A stretch of DNA of 64,000 bases from NCBI GenBank assembly GCA_017654935.2, contig CM065695.1, forward strand, positions 35,399,136 to 35,463,135, in the 5' to 3' direction. Shown here piece after piece: positions 48,731 to 59,720 of this stretch. The stretch is from Phymorhynchus buccinoides (lineage: Eukaryota; Mollusca; Gastropoda; Neogastropoda; Raphitomidae). Under the pieces are notes generated by a model that was not told the origin of the DNA, made no database searches, and saw nothing but the letters and a program-made list of their open reading frames with translations. Position 1 is the first letter of the stretch. Each line of letters opens with the position of its first letter. The position numbers were made by a program, and so were the translations under genes.

Positions 48731-49930
48731 AAAAGAATCTGAAGATACCATTTTACATGGGTGCAACTACAACTACACAAAATGAAAAATCCTGAAAGGC
48801 TGGGGTTCAGGGGTAATGTCCCCATGCAGCTGAAGCAAAAATTGAGTTATGAAGGTATTTTAGTTTGCTTTTTCCACAATTTATACAAATGCTTATTTTA
48901 AAGTGTTTGAAAAATACAGTAGACACACAAAGATCTTGTTTGACAAATTAAAAAAAAAAGGAACTTATTCTGGTAAAATTCAAAAACAGGAAATCCTTGT
49001 ATACCAGGAGAAGTTGCACCCATGATTTCATAGTCTTAAACACGCACGCACGCGCACACACACAACCACATACACACAGACTGACACCCAGAGAGCCATA
49101 GGAAAGTAGAGTATGAGAGAAAAGAAAAAAAGGACTAAAAACAGAAGAAACCTTATAATCACCAACAGTAACAAAAGTACCAAATCAAAACACAAAGGTT
49201 ATTGTGGTTAGGATTAGAACACAGGGTTGGTAAGAGCTGACCAGTTGCTGTGGAGGAAAGGACAAACTATGAGTGAAAGGAAAAGAGAATCATATTAATG
49301 ATACTCTAGGAACAAGATACCAGTGAAAGGACAAGAAGAGAACAGATTAATAATCTACTAACTCGCAGCAAATGTAAGAATTTTAAAGTGCATTCGATCA
49401 CTTCATGTTATATGTCAACTTTTTCAACTAAAAATATCATGAAACTCATTAAAAGAACACTTCTTTTGTATTACAACAACACAATATATTACAATAATAA
49501 CACAGTAAATACAAAATAGTCTAACTTGGAAAAAATGATATCCCTTTACGTTAAATTAGTTAAAACAAAGCACTCTGTGATCAATAGCAAAAAGCCTGAA
49601 TGTCACAAAGAGTGATTACTTCGCAGCCTACAAACCTTGCAAAGAATGAAGCTAACTTTCTTACTTCCCACCTGGAAGGTGAAAAGGTGGAAGGTGGGAA
49701 GTGTTAAGTATGGCTCACAACAAAGGCAGTGAGTTCACAATGATCCCCACCTGTAGTGTAGGTGAAAGGGTGTGAGTAAAACAAAATGGCTTCAGTCAGC
49801 TGCGGACTGCGAACTCGTTATATATTCAGGCTTTTTGGCGATAGTAACACAGTATCAAGATGAGGGTGAATGGGAAGGTGAGGAGATAGTTACATTGGTC
49901 TAAGGGGACATGTAGAAGTAGGAGAGGGGT
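48731..49930 (-). other. PARD6 intron 2, unassigned part
   Basis: AT-rich. An 18-bp inverted word TTCCCACCTGGAAGGTGAAA with AAGGTGGAAGGTGGGAAG lies near 49665-49702. No exon seen. Confidence 0.5.
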
Positions 49931-50500
49931 CCGGGTTTCTAATGTTTTCCTCTTTTAAAGAGTACACTCACCCCCTGTTCACAGTTTTACGGGATATTTT
50001 CACCCCCAGTTTCAAATCTTAAAGGGTCATGATGAAAATATACATACAGAGAAACTCTAAACAATACACACACATGTATGTATACTTGTGCGTATGCACA
50101 CAACTCACTCAAACATGCACGTGCGCACACACACACACACACACACAATCACAAGTTTCCTTTTTTTGCTTGCAGAACAACCTGTTCCTTCTTTGTTCTC
50201 AAGTTTTCTTGTACACTTGCCAGACTGTAGCCAAGCTTTAAAACTATAATATAAAGTATAAGAGCCACAGGTTTCTGCATAATTTTGTATTTTTCATTAG
50301 ATCTAGGCTTGCGACTCCAGCTTGTGGCAGTTGCTAGTCTAGATACGCCTAGCAGACCATCAAAATCATCATCATCATTCTCACTCTCTAATTGAAATAT
50401 TAAGGGTAAATCTCACGCACAGTTTGAGATTCTAGGCGGTGATTTGAGATGTCTAGTGTGTAAATACGTACAATCTCTATGTTTTCAGAAACCCTGGGGG
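49931..50500 (-). repeat. Second copy of the AGGGTTTCTGA-end repeat, inverted
   Basis: Matches 38643-39292 in reverse complement, from GGGTTTCTAATG at 49935 to TCAGAAACCCT near 50488-50498, with a CA tract (50120-50148) where the other copy has GT. It lacks parts of the middle seen in the first copy and carries AATCATCATCATCATTCTCA where the other has a diverged segment. Confidence 0.7.
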
Positions 50501-50670
50501 TCAAATAAGTATGAAATCATCTAAAGAACTTCTTTAATTTTAAAGAAAAGAATACAAAAGCAGAAAACTTTAGGTTTTGTAACTCAATTGGAAGTAGTCA
50601 AGGAGAACACACCGTAGTACTAGTAGACAAGCTGATTTCCTTTCTCTAATGTTGCTCTACTAGACTAATA

Positions 50671-50857
50671 CAGTGGAACCTCCCTTATAAGACCTTCAAA
50701 AATCATCCAAAATGAAGTATTACTAGGGAGGGGTCTTGTAACGGGAGGTAATTTTAATACTTACAAATAAGGTCAATGTCTCAAAAAAGTATGTCTTATG
50801 TGGGAGGGAGTCTTATATTAAGTTATAATGGGAGGTCTTATAAGGGAGGTTCCACTG
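50671..50857. mobile_element. TA-flanked MITE CAGTGGAACCTCCC (187 bp)
   Basis: TA at 50669-50670 and 50858-50859; both ends CAGTGGAACCTCCCTTATAA. Sister of 34121-34297 and 37179-37339. Confidence 0.9.
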
Positions 50858-50859
50858 TA

Positions 50860-51539
50860 TTAACTGGTGTTACATTATACTGCAGAGCAGAGCCAGAGTC
50901 TGGCAGAGCAGAGAAAACAATCCCATATGCTGGGTGAGATAAAGCATGACCTGATCTCTGCACCATTTCCCATTGTTTGCTTGTCTCTACCCTCTCACTA
51001 GTCAACTCCCTAAGGACTGCATCATTAAGACAAGAGAGGGAGAGTGTGGAGAGAAAGGGGAGGGGGGTGTAGAGACAGACAGTGAGACAAAGAGAGAGAA
51101 AGACATTGAAACTTACAAAGCCTTCTTCCTAGCTTGTACTTGTAGTCCTTGGGGACTACATCATTTACTGATTAATTAGGACAAAAATGAGAGACATGGG
51201 GAGAGAGACATGGGGGAGGGATGGAGGAAGGGAGGGGGTGTAAGGGTGGGGGATGATCATCTCAAACACTGAAAGGAGACACAGAAAGAAGACAAGACAG
51301 AAAGATCAAAGAGTTTAATAAAATTAAAAAAATCAACGACAAAATAACTTAGAAATGTAATAATTTAAATATTCATATATATTTTTTTAATTATCTACTG
51401 GTACACATATTTTGCCTGTGCCTTTCTACTGATTAGATTAGGACCCTTCAACTTTGCTTGTTTACATTTTTGCATCAGGAAGGACTAATTTTTCAAATTT
51501 CACTTCTTCTGGGTTCTTGTTTCTTGTTGACAAGGCTCA
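50860..51539 (-). other. PARD6 intron 2, unassigned part
   Basis: Purine-rich near 51040-51240 (GAGAG and GGGAGGG words), otherwise AT-rich. No exon seen. Confidence 0.5.
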
Positions 51540-51975
51540 CATCTAAAAACACTAACAAAATCTCAAATGTTTGATTTGTTATAAATATAGAACTATTTAT
51601 TTATTTATTAAGAAGAGTTCTATAGTGCATACCTCCAAGCTCTACGTTTTACAAAATCACTAGGAGAATTTTTTTAAATCTCAGTATCTGGCTTGCAACT
51701 AAAAACACCAACCAAATCTCAAACTTTTTATTTGTTATAAATGTAGTTCTACTATCTCAGTATCTGGCTTGCAACTAAAACCACTAACAAAATCTCAAAC
51801 TTTATATAGAACTATCTCTGTACATGTATCTGTCTTGCAACTAAAAACACAAATAAAATCTCAAACTTTTTATTTGTTATAAATACAGAACTATCTCAGT
51901 ATCTGGCTTACAACTAAAAACACTAACAAAATCTCAAACTTTTTATTTGTTATAAAATAAATATACAACTATCTC
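51540..51975. repeat. Minisatellite of about five 65-80 bp units
   Basis: Units share ATCTCAGTATCTGGCTTGCA, ACTAAAAACACTAACAAAAT, CTCAAACTTTTTATTTGTTA and TAAATATAGAACT. Units start near 51540 (partial, followed by a spacer), 51680, 51755, 51815 and 51895. Third and fourth units carry internal deletions or changes. It lies in PARD6 intron 2; no other copies in the window. 51976-52477 is AT-rich with nothing recognised. Confidence 0.8.
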
Positions 51976-52472
51976 GAGCTCTGTATACAAAGAAAATAAT
52001 GGCTTCATTACATTTGAGATAACTAATACTATTTAACTACTGTAATACAGTAATATAATCACATTATTGCAAAATTCTCATTGAACCCACGATGTACAAC
52101 TACAAATAATCAAATCTCATAAATCTGACCAAAGAATGACAAGAAATATTGAAATTTTTTTTTGGACAGTCTACTAATAGTACTACTATGGATGTTGTTA
52201 AGTACTGTTGTGCTTTAAATTGCTTTTAAAATTAGAAGACTAAAATTCAAGTCTTAAAAAGTTCAAATTGTCTTAGATCTTGATAGTAATTTAATAAAAC
52301 TTGAATAGCTGAAAGGGTCAGACACGATCAATGTGTTATTTTTAAGCATTCTCAGTTCCAAGATGTAGGGTAGAATTACAATCCACATTCAGCAAAATAA
52401 TAACTAAGAGAAACCATACAACTCACTTACTGCCTTGGTTAAGCTAGACAGAAATAATAATTAAGTGCCATT

Positions 52473-52976
<504 letters not shown>

Positions 52977-52979
<3 letters not shown>

Positions 52980-53369
52980 TCTTTCTCTCTGTTTCACTAA
53001 GTCACTCACTCACCCATGCACACAGCCCTTGAAAGATTTCACCCTTGGCAAGGCTACCAGGTCTCAACTACAGACAAGGTGGAAAACACTCAACCTCACC
53101 TTGCTTTAGAGTATATCACCTACTAAGGTCATGCCACATCAATCCATCAAGATAACCCTCATCACATAACCCCCTCATTATCCTCCTTACCCCTCCATTC
53201 CTCTTCGTTAATTGGTCCTCAAGCCTTCCTTCCCAACCTCAAGCTTTGGTTTTCTCATCTATACACTTGGTTTTCTTCACACTGTACTATTGTGTAGGGC
53301 CAGAAAGATGGGCGCAGTGTCACCAGTACAGTTTATTAGTATCGGCACTAAGTGACAAACAATGACATA
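52977..53369 (-). other. PARD6 intron 2, unassigned part
   Basis: No exon or repeat recognised. Confidence 0.4.
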
Positions 53370-53663
53370 CAGTGGATTCCTGCTAACTCAAAAACACTGG
53401 ACAACTCACAATAATGTTTTGGTCCCAGTTGAAAAGTCTTTATGCTAAAAGGTCTTTTTAACTCAAAATATTGGCTATCTGAAATGAAAGTTTCAGTCCC
53501 TTCAATTTTGACTTTCTTCTTCTTCTTCTCTGTGTTCCCAGGCCATATGGACATAATGGGTAAGGTACGTATGTGTCCGGTTTTCAGTGGTCTCCCCACT
53601 GCGTACAGCCGACACATTCTAATTTTGGAGGAGCAATTTTGACTTTAAAAGCGATTTTCACTG
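53370..53663. mobile_element. CAGTG-ended TA-flanked element, interrupted
   Basis: TA at 53368-53369 and 53664-53665; left end CAGTGGATTCCTGCTAACTC, right end inward CAGTGAAAATCGCTTTTAAA, so the TIR is degenerate beyond the first few bases. Without the SINE-like insertion (53516-53633 plus one 13-bp duplication) it would be about 163 bp. The inserted position explains why only part looks repetitive. Confidence 0.55.
53516..53633 (+). mobile_element. SINE-like retroposon, short form, with 13-bp target duplication
   Basis: CAATTTTGACTTT at 53503-53515 and again at 53634-53646 bounds 118 bp that starts (CTT)n, runs through AGGCCATATGGACATAATGG, GGTAAGGTACGTATGTGTCC and GCGTACAGCCGACACATTCT, and stops at GGAGGAG. 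It is the 5' core of the family also seen at 21838-22173 and 59186-59578. Confidence 0.85.
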
Positions 53664-53782
53664 TATTTACTCTCAATAATTATTGTCTATGTTCAAGAAC
53701 TTCAAATGTTGAGCAAGGTGTTCAACACAAAACGTAAAGGAAAGGAAGTTCCTCTACCTCACAATCCACCCACACACAATAC

Positions 53783-54002
53783 CTTTTCGTTGTACAAGAA
53801 GCTTGAGCATTGGTCTGGCCGTTGTCAAAGCCTTGAGGAAGTTGTCGTCATTGTTGATGGGCAGGAGGTCGTTGTGTACAGGGTCCGTGTAGGTGATGAC
53901 GAAGGGGATCTCGCCCAAGCCATGCAGCTGCTCTAAGAGCATGGCAAACTTATCAAACTTGCATGTCCGCACCACAGAGAATCTGCGAAACTCTGCGTCA
54001 AA
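53783..54002 (-). CDS. PARD6: PAR-6 exon 2: PB1 domain
   Basis: Acceptor TTCATTTTCAG and donor CGAAAAG|GTATTG bound 220 nt, phase 0 in and phase 1 out. It encodes nearly all of the N-terminal PB1 domain: FDAEFRRFSVVRTCKFDKFA, MLLEQLHGLGEIPFVITYTD and PVHNDLLPINNDDNFLKALT, ending LKLLVQRK. The acidic OPCA-type segment (TYTDPVHNDLLPINNDDNF) is where PB1 domains contact a partner; in Par-6 the partner is the PB1 domain of atypical PKC. Sequence agrees with Par-6 of other animals throughout. Confidence 0.95.
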
Positions 54003-55030
54003 CTGAAAATGAATGGAAAAGGGCAACAAACCATTAACTTAAGAAAGGGAAAAAAAGACATTTTGTGTTCAATAAAAAGCGCTAAATAAATATCCGTTTA
54101 TAATTTATTATTATTAATCAACCAAAGAATACACTTCAATTTTCAACACAGAAATCAGAACTAGAATTAGAAAGCACTGCTACAGCGCAATCGGCGGCAA
54201 GGACACCAAAATTGTCCTTTGCCCAAGGCCATTCCGCCCTGTACATGTCTCCCAAACCCCGTAATTGCTAGTACTAGTAGTAAGCTTGTTTTATATAAAA
54301 CATTTACACACAAAATTAATTTCACTATCCATCATGGCACTCACACTCTTTTTTTCTTCTTGCTATTTTGTTTTGTTTTGTTGTTTTTTAATCACAGAAA
54401 ACAATAAACATTATTTCAGCATATTCTAAACATATGTACCGTATGTACAGTATAAAGTACAATATTATGCATGCAGTATTAACTGTTAACACTTCCACAA
54501 AATATATCTAGACAGATCTTTAGTTTAATATAACTTCCTATGAAAATGCAACAGCAACATTCTGTACTCTGACTGACTGGCCTATGCTCAGTTTAATTTT
54601 CATGACACAGAACTTGGCAAATGTGTTAGATAGTACTACATAACAATTATTATTAATATTAACATTAAACGGTGACAAGACAAGTGGGGGTCAAGTGGGT
54701 GTGGCTGAATGTGAATGAAATGGATTGGTTCAGACTTGAGCTAGACCTCAACCTTATGTGAACTTTACTAGTTTACAACCATAGCTTTGCTCGAACAGTG
54801 TTTGCGGTGAGCACTCTATGTGTTCGCGCATGTGCATGACTTGAGTAAGTCACTAAGTGACTCACTGTGCGAGTAAAGAAAAACAAAAAACAAAAACAAG
54901 ATGGCAGCTCTAGCCATATACAATGCACTCCCACTCCTCCTAGTTACTGATAAAAGCCAAGGGAGATCATTTTTCTATCTTTTTTTTCTTTTCTGTTTTT
55001 CAATTTTTGTGTTAAAAAAATGTCCGGTAT
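54003..55030 (-). other. PARD6 intron 1, first part
   Basis: AT-rich, no exon or repeat recognised. Confidence 0.5.
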
Positions 55031-55265
55031 CCAGGGCTCCCAACTGTCCTGCAAAGCAAGGGGTCCCAGGGACTCCTTCACTTACAGCATAGAGCCTTTA
55101 GAGGGTCCTAGAGGTGGAATAGAGAACCCCTCCCAGTGGCATTGTGAATGATATTAAAAGATTTTTTCTAGTGCATCCCTGGGACCCCCTGCATATTCTT
55201 TTTGAGGGTCCTTTAGAATTTTAGTACTTCATAGACCCCCAAATGGAGGTCCCTGGGAGCCCTGG
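55031..55265. mobile_element. TIR element CCAGGGCTCCCA (235 bp)
   Basis: Ends CCAGGGCTCCCA at 55031-55042 and its complement at 55254-55265, with GTAT directly outside each end as a possible 4-bp target duplication. Internal CCCAGGGACTCC and GGTCCCTGGGA extend the symmetry. No coding capacity. Confidence 0.65.
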
Positions 55266-56488
55266 GTATCAGTATGGCAATACCCAGTATCTGAGTACAT
55301 GGCAGTAGCTTATTATTTTACAATTTTGTTTTCTTGTATGATTTTTGAAACCTTTTTTTCTTCTTTGTTTTTGGTGGTGACAGCGAGATTATCGTCCAAT
55401 TGGTCGTCAACCCTTATGGATGTTCTTCATGAAGGCTTTTGAAACCTACTCACCCACTGGTTTTCATAGTAGCCAATGGCTACCAGAATAGTAGTTTTGG
55501 CCAGCCCTGCCTGATTCACAGGGATTACGTTTATATAGTCTAATTTACAAGTCACTTATACACGTGTGTGGCTTGTCATTTGGTCAATCTGACACCACGG
55601 GCCTGGCCTTATATTAAGTTACATAGAGAGCCTAACCAAGAGTATAGCAAACCTTCTAGAAGTGGTCAGGCTGAAGTTGGGGGAAGGGGGGTAGCTGATG
55701 ACAGTTTTAATGTAAATGATGCAATGGAAGCCTCTCCTAGGAGAATATTATGCGAGTGAGTGTGACCATCAGATTTGATCACCATTCCAACTGCACCCCC
55801 TGTTCATTACCCTAAACAACCACACATATTATATGTATGATACTGTATGTATACATGTATGCCAGCCAGTTGTTTCCGATCATGGCTGCCAGATAGCAGT
55901 CAGGCAGATCTATGCTTTTCTGGCAGGCTGGGCAAGAATTTGTTTATAATTATAGCGATGATGCTTTGCCTATGGTACATCTCCACTCTCAGCCAAAGAG
56001 ATTTGAGGATGGCTGGCATTAGTTTGAGTCATACTCATAGTCTTCCACAAAAGATGAAACATTATCATGATTTTTCACTACTGTACAAAATCATCAGCCC
56101 ACAGTTTTGTTTATAGTGGTGATGCCTTGCCTATGGTTACAGGTACATTCCCACTCTCTCAGCTGAAGAGATTTTATCATATCATCATATCATATCAATT
56201 TAGGCTCTGTAGGCTTATGAAGCCTTTTGCCCTCTAGATATTTTTCTCAAATATAAATAAATTTATATTTTAATTTTTTTATATATTTGTTTTTGCCCGT
56301 GAATTACTTCGGCTAAAGTGTATTTGTTTTTTGTTGTTTTTATTTCTCCAAATTTGTGGAGTACATAATAGTATTAATTTTTTGGTCAATTTTGAGGACA
56401 GCTGGCGTTAGGGAAGGTCCCCAAAGACCAACCAATACCTTTGGCTGCAGCACTAGAGCCACTGCAAAAGCCCCCTAGTTTGAGAGTC
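55266..56488 (-). other. PARD6 intron 1, middle part
   Basis: GCCCACAGTTTTGTTTATAG and GATTTTTCACTACTGTACAAA-type words suggest partial duplication within 55900-56170 (AGTCAAAGAGATTTGAGGAT-like and GCTGAAGAGATTTTATC, both after CACTCTC). No exon seen. Confidence 0.35.
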
Positions 56489-56752
56489 GGCCTGTCGTAT
56501 GCAAAAAAGTAGCATCGTGTAAATACTTCGCTCGCTACTAGTACTATGAGTTAGCATTTGCGACATTAAGGATGAACGCAATTTCACTTTTTCCGTATTT
56601 GAAACACTTTTCCGTACTCAAATCGTTCATATTTCATGACATTACAGAAAAAAAATGAAATTTAAACAAATTCGCTCAATGTCGCAAATGCTAAGTCTCA
56701 TAGTAGCGAGCGAAGTATTTACACAATGCTACTTTTTTGCATACGACACGGC
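56489..56752. mobile_element. Long-TIR foldback element (264 bp)
   Basis: Arms of about 75 bp: left GGCCTGTCGTATGCAAAAAA, GTAGCATCGTGTAAATACTT and CGCTCGCTACTA; the right arm is the near-exact complement (GGCCGTGTCGTATGCAAAAA inward). GTTAGCATTTGCGACATTAA and its complement near the centre extend the pairing. It could fold as one hairpin. Target duplication unclear. Confidence 0.8.
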
Positions 56753-57304
56753 CTCATCGTCTTCCACATAAAACTAATCTGTATTGATGATTTTCCATGA
56801 CTGTACATAGTTCTTTCTAAATCAATCGATCAATTATTTATTGTCCCCATTTAATTTTAAAACAAGGAAATTTGTCTTGCAGTCAATATAAACCCCCCCA
56901 AAAAAACAATGCAATACAATAACTAAGAGCCCGTACATCACTACATGTGAACACCCCCAACCATGGCAACACAGTAGCCAGTATCTGAGTATGATGTATT
57001 TTCAAGTTGAAAGTTATAAATAGAACTGATTACTGAGGACTTACTTAGTAAGTTGATGCTTCCAGTTCCACATTTCTTTATTGATGTATTCAACTAAAAC
57101 TGGAAATTCTTAAAAAGTAAGACATTACATGATTACAATACATTATACAAGCAAAAGCGTGACGGATGGAAAGTAAAATTACACTGCAGACATGAAGAAC
57201 TTTGCTGTATCTTTTTTTCCAGGTGACTCTTCTCGCAGTCGCAGTCGCTGCGACTGGACGACATCGCGACACACACCTGTCCGCTGGAATTCCCCCAAAC
57301 TCAC
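56753..57304 (-). other. PARD6 intron 1, last part
   Basis: AT-rich, no exon seen. Confidence 0.5.
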
Positions 57305-57367
57305 CTTACTTTTCACCTCCACCAAACCATGGTCAGACTTGGAAGAGTTTCGCGTGTGTTTAGCCAT
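57305..57367 (-). CDS. PARD6: PAR-6 exon 1: start codon and N-terminus
   Basis: The minus-strand ATG at 57367 has a good context (A at -3, G at +4) and opens 21 codons, MAKHTRNSSKSDHGLVEVKS plus K, ending at donor AGTAAG|GTGAGT in phase 0. VEVKSK joined to FDAEFRRF of exon 2 is exactly the junction found in Par-6 proteins, which settles both the start and the splice. The whole protein is 318 residues, somewhat shorter than the roughly 345-375 usual in vertebrates, mainly because the tail after the PDZ domain is short. PAR-6 links Cdc42, atypical PKC and Par-3 at the apical cortex to set cell polarity. Confidence 0.95.
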
Positions 57368-57480
57368 CTTTTAAAAAGCTGCTACATCCGTGAGGTTTAT
57401 TTTCCAAAATTGTCGTAAAGCACAAAAACAGCTGAATTATTTCCGAATGACCAACACCACTGCCCCACTACACCTTGCTG

Positions 57481-57488
57481 TGACGTCA
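57481..57488. promoter_or_regulatory. Palindromic CRE-type site upstream of PARD6
   Basis: A perfect TGACGTCA lies 114 bp upstream of the PARD6 start codon, where a promoter is expected. Such sites bind CREB/ATF proteins in animals. Function here is inference. Confidence 0.5.
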
Positions 57489-58074
57489 CTTTTATTGACT
57501 ACTCTCTAACCATACATATTGACCGATCAATGAAAAAGTGTAATATTGCAATGCCAATAATTACTGCTTTTGTGCATTATTATTATTTTATAGACGAAAA
57601 AAAGTAAATGTCTATTCAATATTTCCTGACTTTTGCTTTTAAAAACTTTTGACAATTCATTGCACTTCCGGTGTCACGATAAATAAGTACCTGTCATGAA
57701 ATATCTACCTCGGCATGAGAACTATAACGATCTAACCCTAACCCTATCCCTAACCCTAACCACGGAAAGAACCAAGAAATAGAGCAGGAGGGGGTAAATC
57801 TACATATTTGCCCAGAAATCGATGTACAAAGCCATGCACTTAGTTTCGTAAAATTCACAATGGCGGACAAACAAACGATTCTGATTGGCTACGCGCCGGC
57901 AAGGACTACTTATCTCATAAGGTAGCATATTCTCTTCACACTGGCAAGACGAAGCTTTGTGGAAACAACACTCAATCAGACACAACTTCACAAGTGGCGC
58001 GGGTCTCATAGACTAGAAAACATATGTCTTGTCTCATTGTCGTTAAAAGTCGTTTACATTGAAAAACATTTGAA
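57489..58074. promoter_or_regulatory. Possible divergent promoter region
   Basis: Between PARD6 and the candidate exon at 58075 lie CACTTCCGG (57663-57671, ETS-type), a degenerate telomere-like run (57734-57763), CACAATGGCGG (57856-57866, YY1-like), GATTGGCT (57882-57889, inverted CCAAT) and a short GC-rich patch. These are words typical of housekeeping promoters. TATA boxes are not evident. Confidence 0.4.
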
Positions 58075-58164
58075 ATGACTTCAATAGAAACGTTCTTAAA
58101 AGGCACTATTTTGCAGAATACGTGCAATGAAATTGCTGGACATGGCATTGTTAAGGTGCTTGCG
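58075..58164 (+). CDS. Candidate first coding exon of an unidentified gene
   Basis: An ATG at 58075 opens 30 codons, MTSIETFLKGTILQNTCNEI and AGHGIVKVLA, ending at a good donor GCG|GTAAGC in phase 0, some 200 bp downstream of promoter-like motifs and divergent from PARD6. The frame continues 44 more codons without a domain, which I read as intron. I do not recognise the peptide. If real, the next exon lies to the right, beyond or between the nested transposons. It could also be a chance frame. Confidence 0.35.
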
Positions 58165-58374
58165 GTAAGCAAAACCAAGCAGACGACTACACGTTTTTTA
58201 CATGAAAGTATGACTATCACAGTATCAGTAGCACTAGCAGATCTAGTATCGTATAGTATAGTGTGGGACTGGCTCAAGCCTAAGCCTCGCGGCTTCTAAA
58301 CGTCCCTTCATTGAAACTGTTTTGTTTGCATAAGCATGCCTTTTAAAATTATGATTGTAATTCAATCATTCATG

Positions 58375-58547
58375 TTAAAAAAATAGTTGACTAAAATTTT
58401 CATCTTTGCCAAGGAGATTTTTGAAGGTATTTAGTGTTGGTGCTCTTTTTAGGTTAGGTGTTACTGTTAGTAAATTCCAAAGATTAGCAACTTGATTACC
58501 TAAACAATGTTTATGCCTGTTAGTATTACAACGCTGTATATAATATG
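58375..58547 (-). pseudogene. LINE ORF2 C-terminal tail (split from 60553-61815)
   Basis: The minus strand reads YYIQRCNTNRHKHCLGNQVA, then NLWNLLTVTP and APTLNTFKNLLGK before the stop. This is the usual end of a CR1/Jockey-type ORF2. The body lies at 60553-61815 on the same strand, and the two are separated exactly by the Mutator-like insertion. Confidence 0.8.
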
Positions 58548-58729
58548 TAATTTTCGGGGTCTGGTCGTTTCGAGCGCAAACCATTTTGTACGCTGGTCGT
58601 CTCGAGCACAGACCTTTTCGAGCGCTGGTCGTTTCGAGCGCGGACCTTTTCTGTGTATATGTGTCACTGTGTGTGTGTCTACATCACCAATGCCACGCCC
58701 CAGTTCATCGCTGAGACGGGACTTTGACC

Positions 58730-58846
58730 GGTCTACAGAAAATACAGAATCACACCTATAATCACACGCAATCATACGCGTTTACATTGGGTTTTCTTCT
58801 GTCCATGGCGTGTGAATAGGTGTGATTCCATATTTTCTGTAGACCC
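58730..58846. mobile_element. 117-bp foldback MITE with 9-bp target duplication
   Basis: ACTTTGACC is repeated exactly at 58721-58729 and 58847-58855. Between them the arms GGTCTACAGAAAATA, GAATCACACCTAT and CACACGC pair with the complementary right side (GGGTCTACAGAAAATATGGA inward), over about 40 bp each. It is inserted in the Mutator-like element. Confidence 0.85.
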
Positions 58847-59185
58847 ACTTTGACCCTGACACAGACGATAGAGATATACATATATAGATGAGTTAAGCTG
58901 CCAAAAGTAATGCAGAAGACAAAAATAATGTCATGCAGAAAATGAAACACTGAACAAAAATAAAATAAAATAAACAATATACGAAAATTTATTGAAATTA
59001 TAAACGTACACAAATTTTAAAAGAACACATTCTGCAACTTACATAACATAATCAATAATGAGACTAAAAAGAAAACTTGCATATAAAAATTAAACAATAC
59101 ATTAAAAGTCATGGTTTTGTTTGTGTGTCAATGTGTGTATGAATGTGTCTATTTGTGCATTGCAGTAATACCCCATGCCTAGGAT

Positions 59186-59578
59186 TATTCTTCTTCTTTC
59201 GTTCCCAGGCCATACATATGGCCATAATGGGTAAGGTACATATGTGTCTGGTTTTCAGTTTTTACTGGTCTCGCTGCGTACAGCCGACACATTCTGATTT
59301 CGGAGGAGCTCTAAAGAGAAATTCAGAGATTTTTGGGGAAAAAGGCAGGAGAATGGGCCAACAATAAGTCAGACAGATAGATGACAGAAAGCAAAGGGAA
59401 AAGGCAGAGTCAAAGAGAGTGACAGATTAGAGGAAGTTACAAGCACTGAACTTCCAGAAGATGGGGGACCTATTTTTACGAAAGACACCCCGGTATCCCC
59501 ACGGGGAGAGACTCGTGGAGGGGGCGGGGTCGTCTAGTTCCCCGAATGGAGGCACGAGGCATCCACCCACTGCCCCAA
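59186..59578 (+). mobile_element. SINE-like retroposon, long form, with 11-bp target duplication
   Basis: ATGCCTAGGAT at 59175-59185 and again at 59579-59589 bounds 393 bp. It starts TATTCTTCTTC, has AGGCCATACATATGGCCATA, GGTAAGGTACATATGTGTCT, GCGTACAGCCGACACATTCT, and then a 3' part with GGCAGGAGAATGGGCCAA, AGGAAGTTACAAGCACTGAA and GGTATCCCCACGGGGAGAGA that is shared with 21838-22173 except for the final 60 bp or so. It interrupts the short tandem repeat of the host Mutator-like element. Confidence 0.85.
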
Positions 59579-59589
59579 TGCCTAGGATA

Positions 59590-59715
59590 AATCTGTACTC
59601 TACATAAACAAATAGCCTGCCCAGGATACATTCATACTCTTAAGCAAAATAACTCCTGCCCAAGGTACACCGGTACTCTGCAAGAAAATCCACCACGCCT
59701 AAGATACATCCGTAC
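59590..59715. repeat. Short minisatellite of about 40-bp units
   Basis: GCCTAGGATAAATCTGTACT, GCCCAGGATACATTCATACT, GCCCAAGGTACACCGGTACT and GCCTAAGATACATCCGTACT are four diverged units. The first unit begins before the SINE-like insertion at 59175. Confidence 0.75.
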
Positions 59716-59720
59716 TCTAA

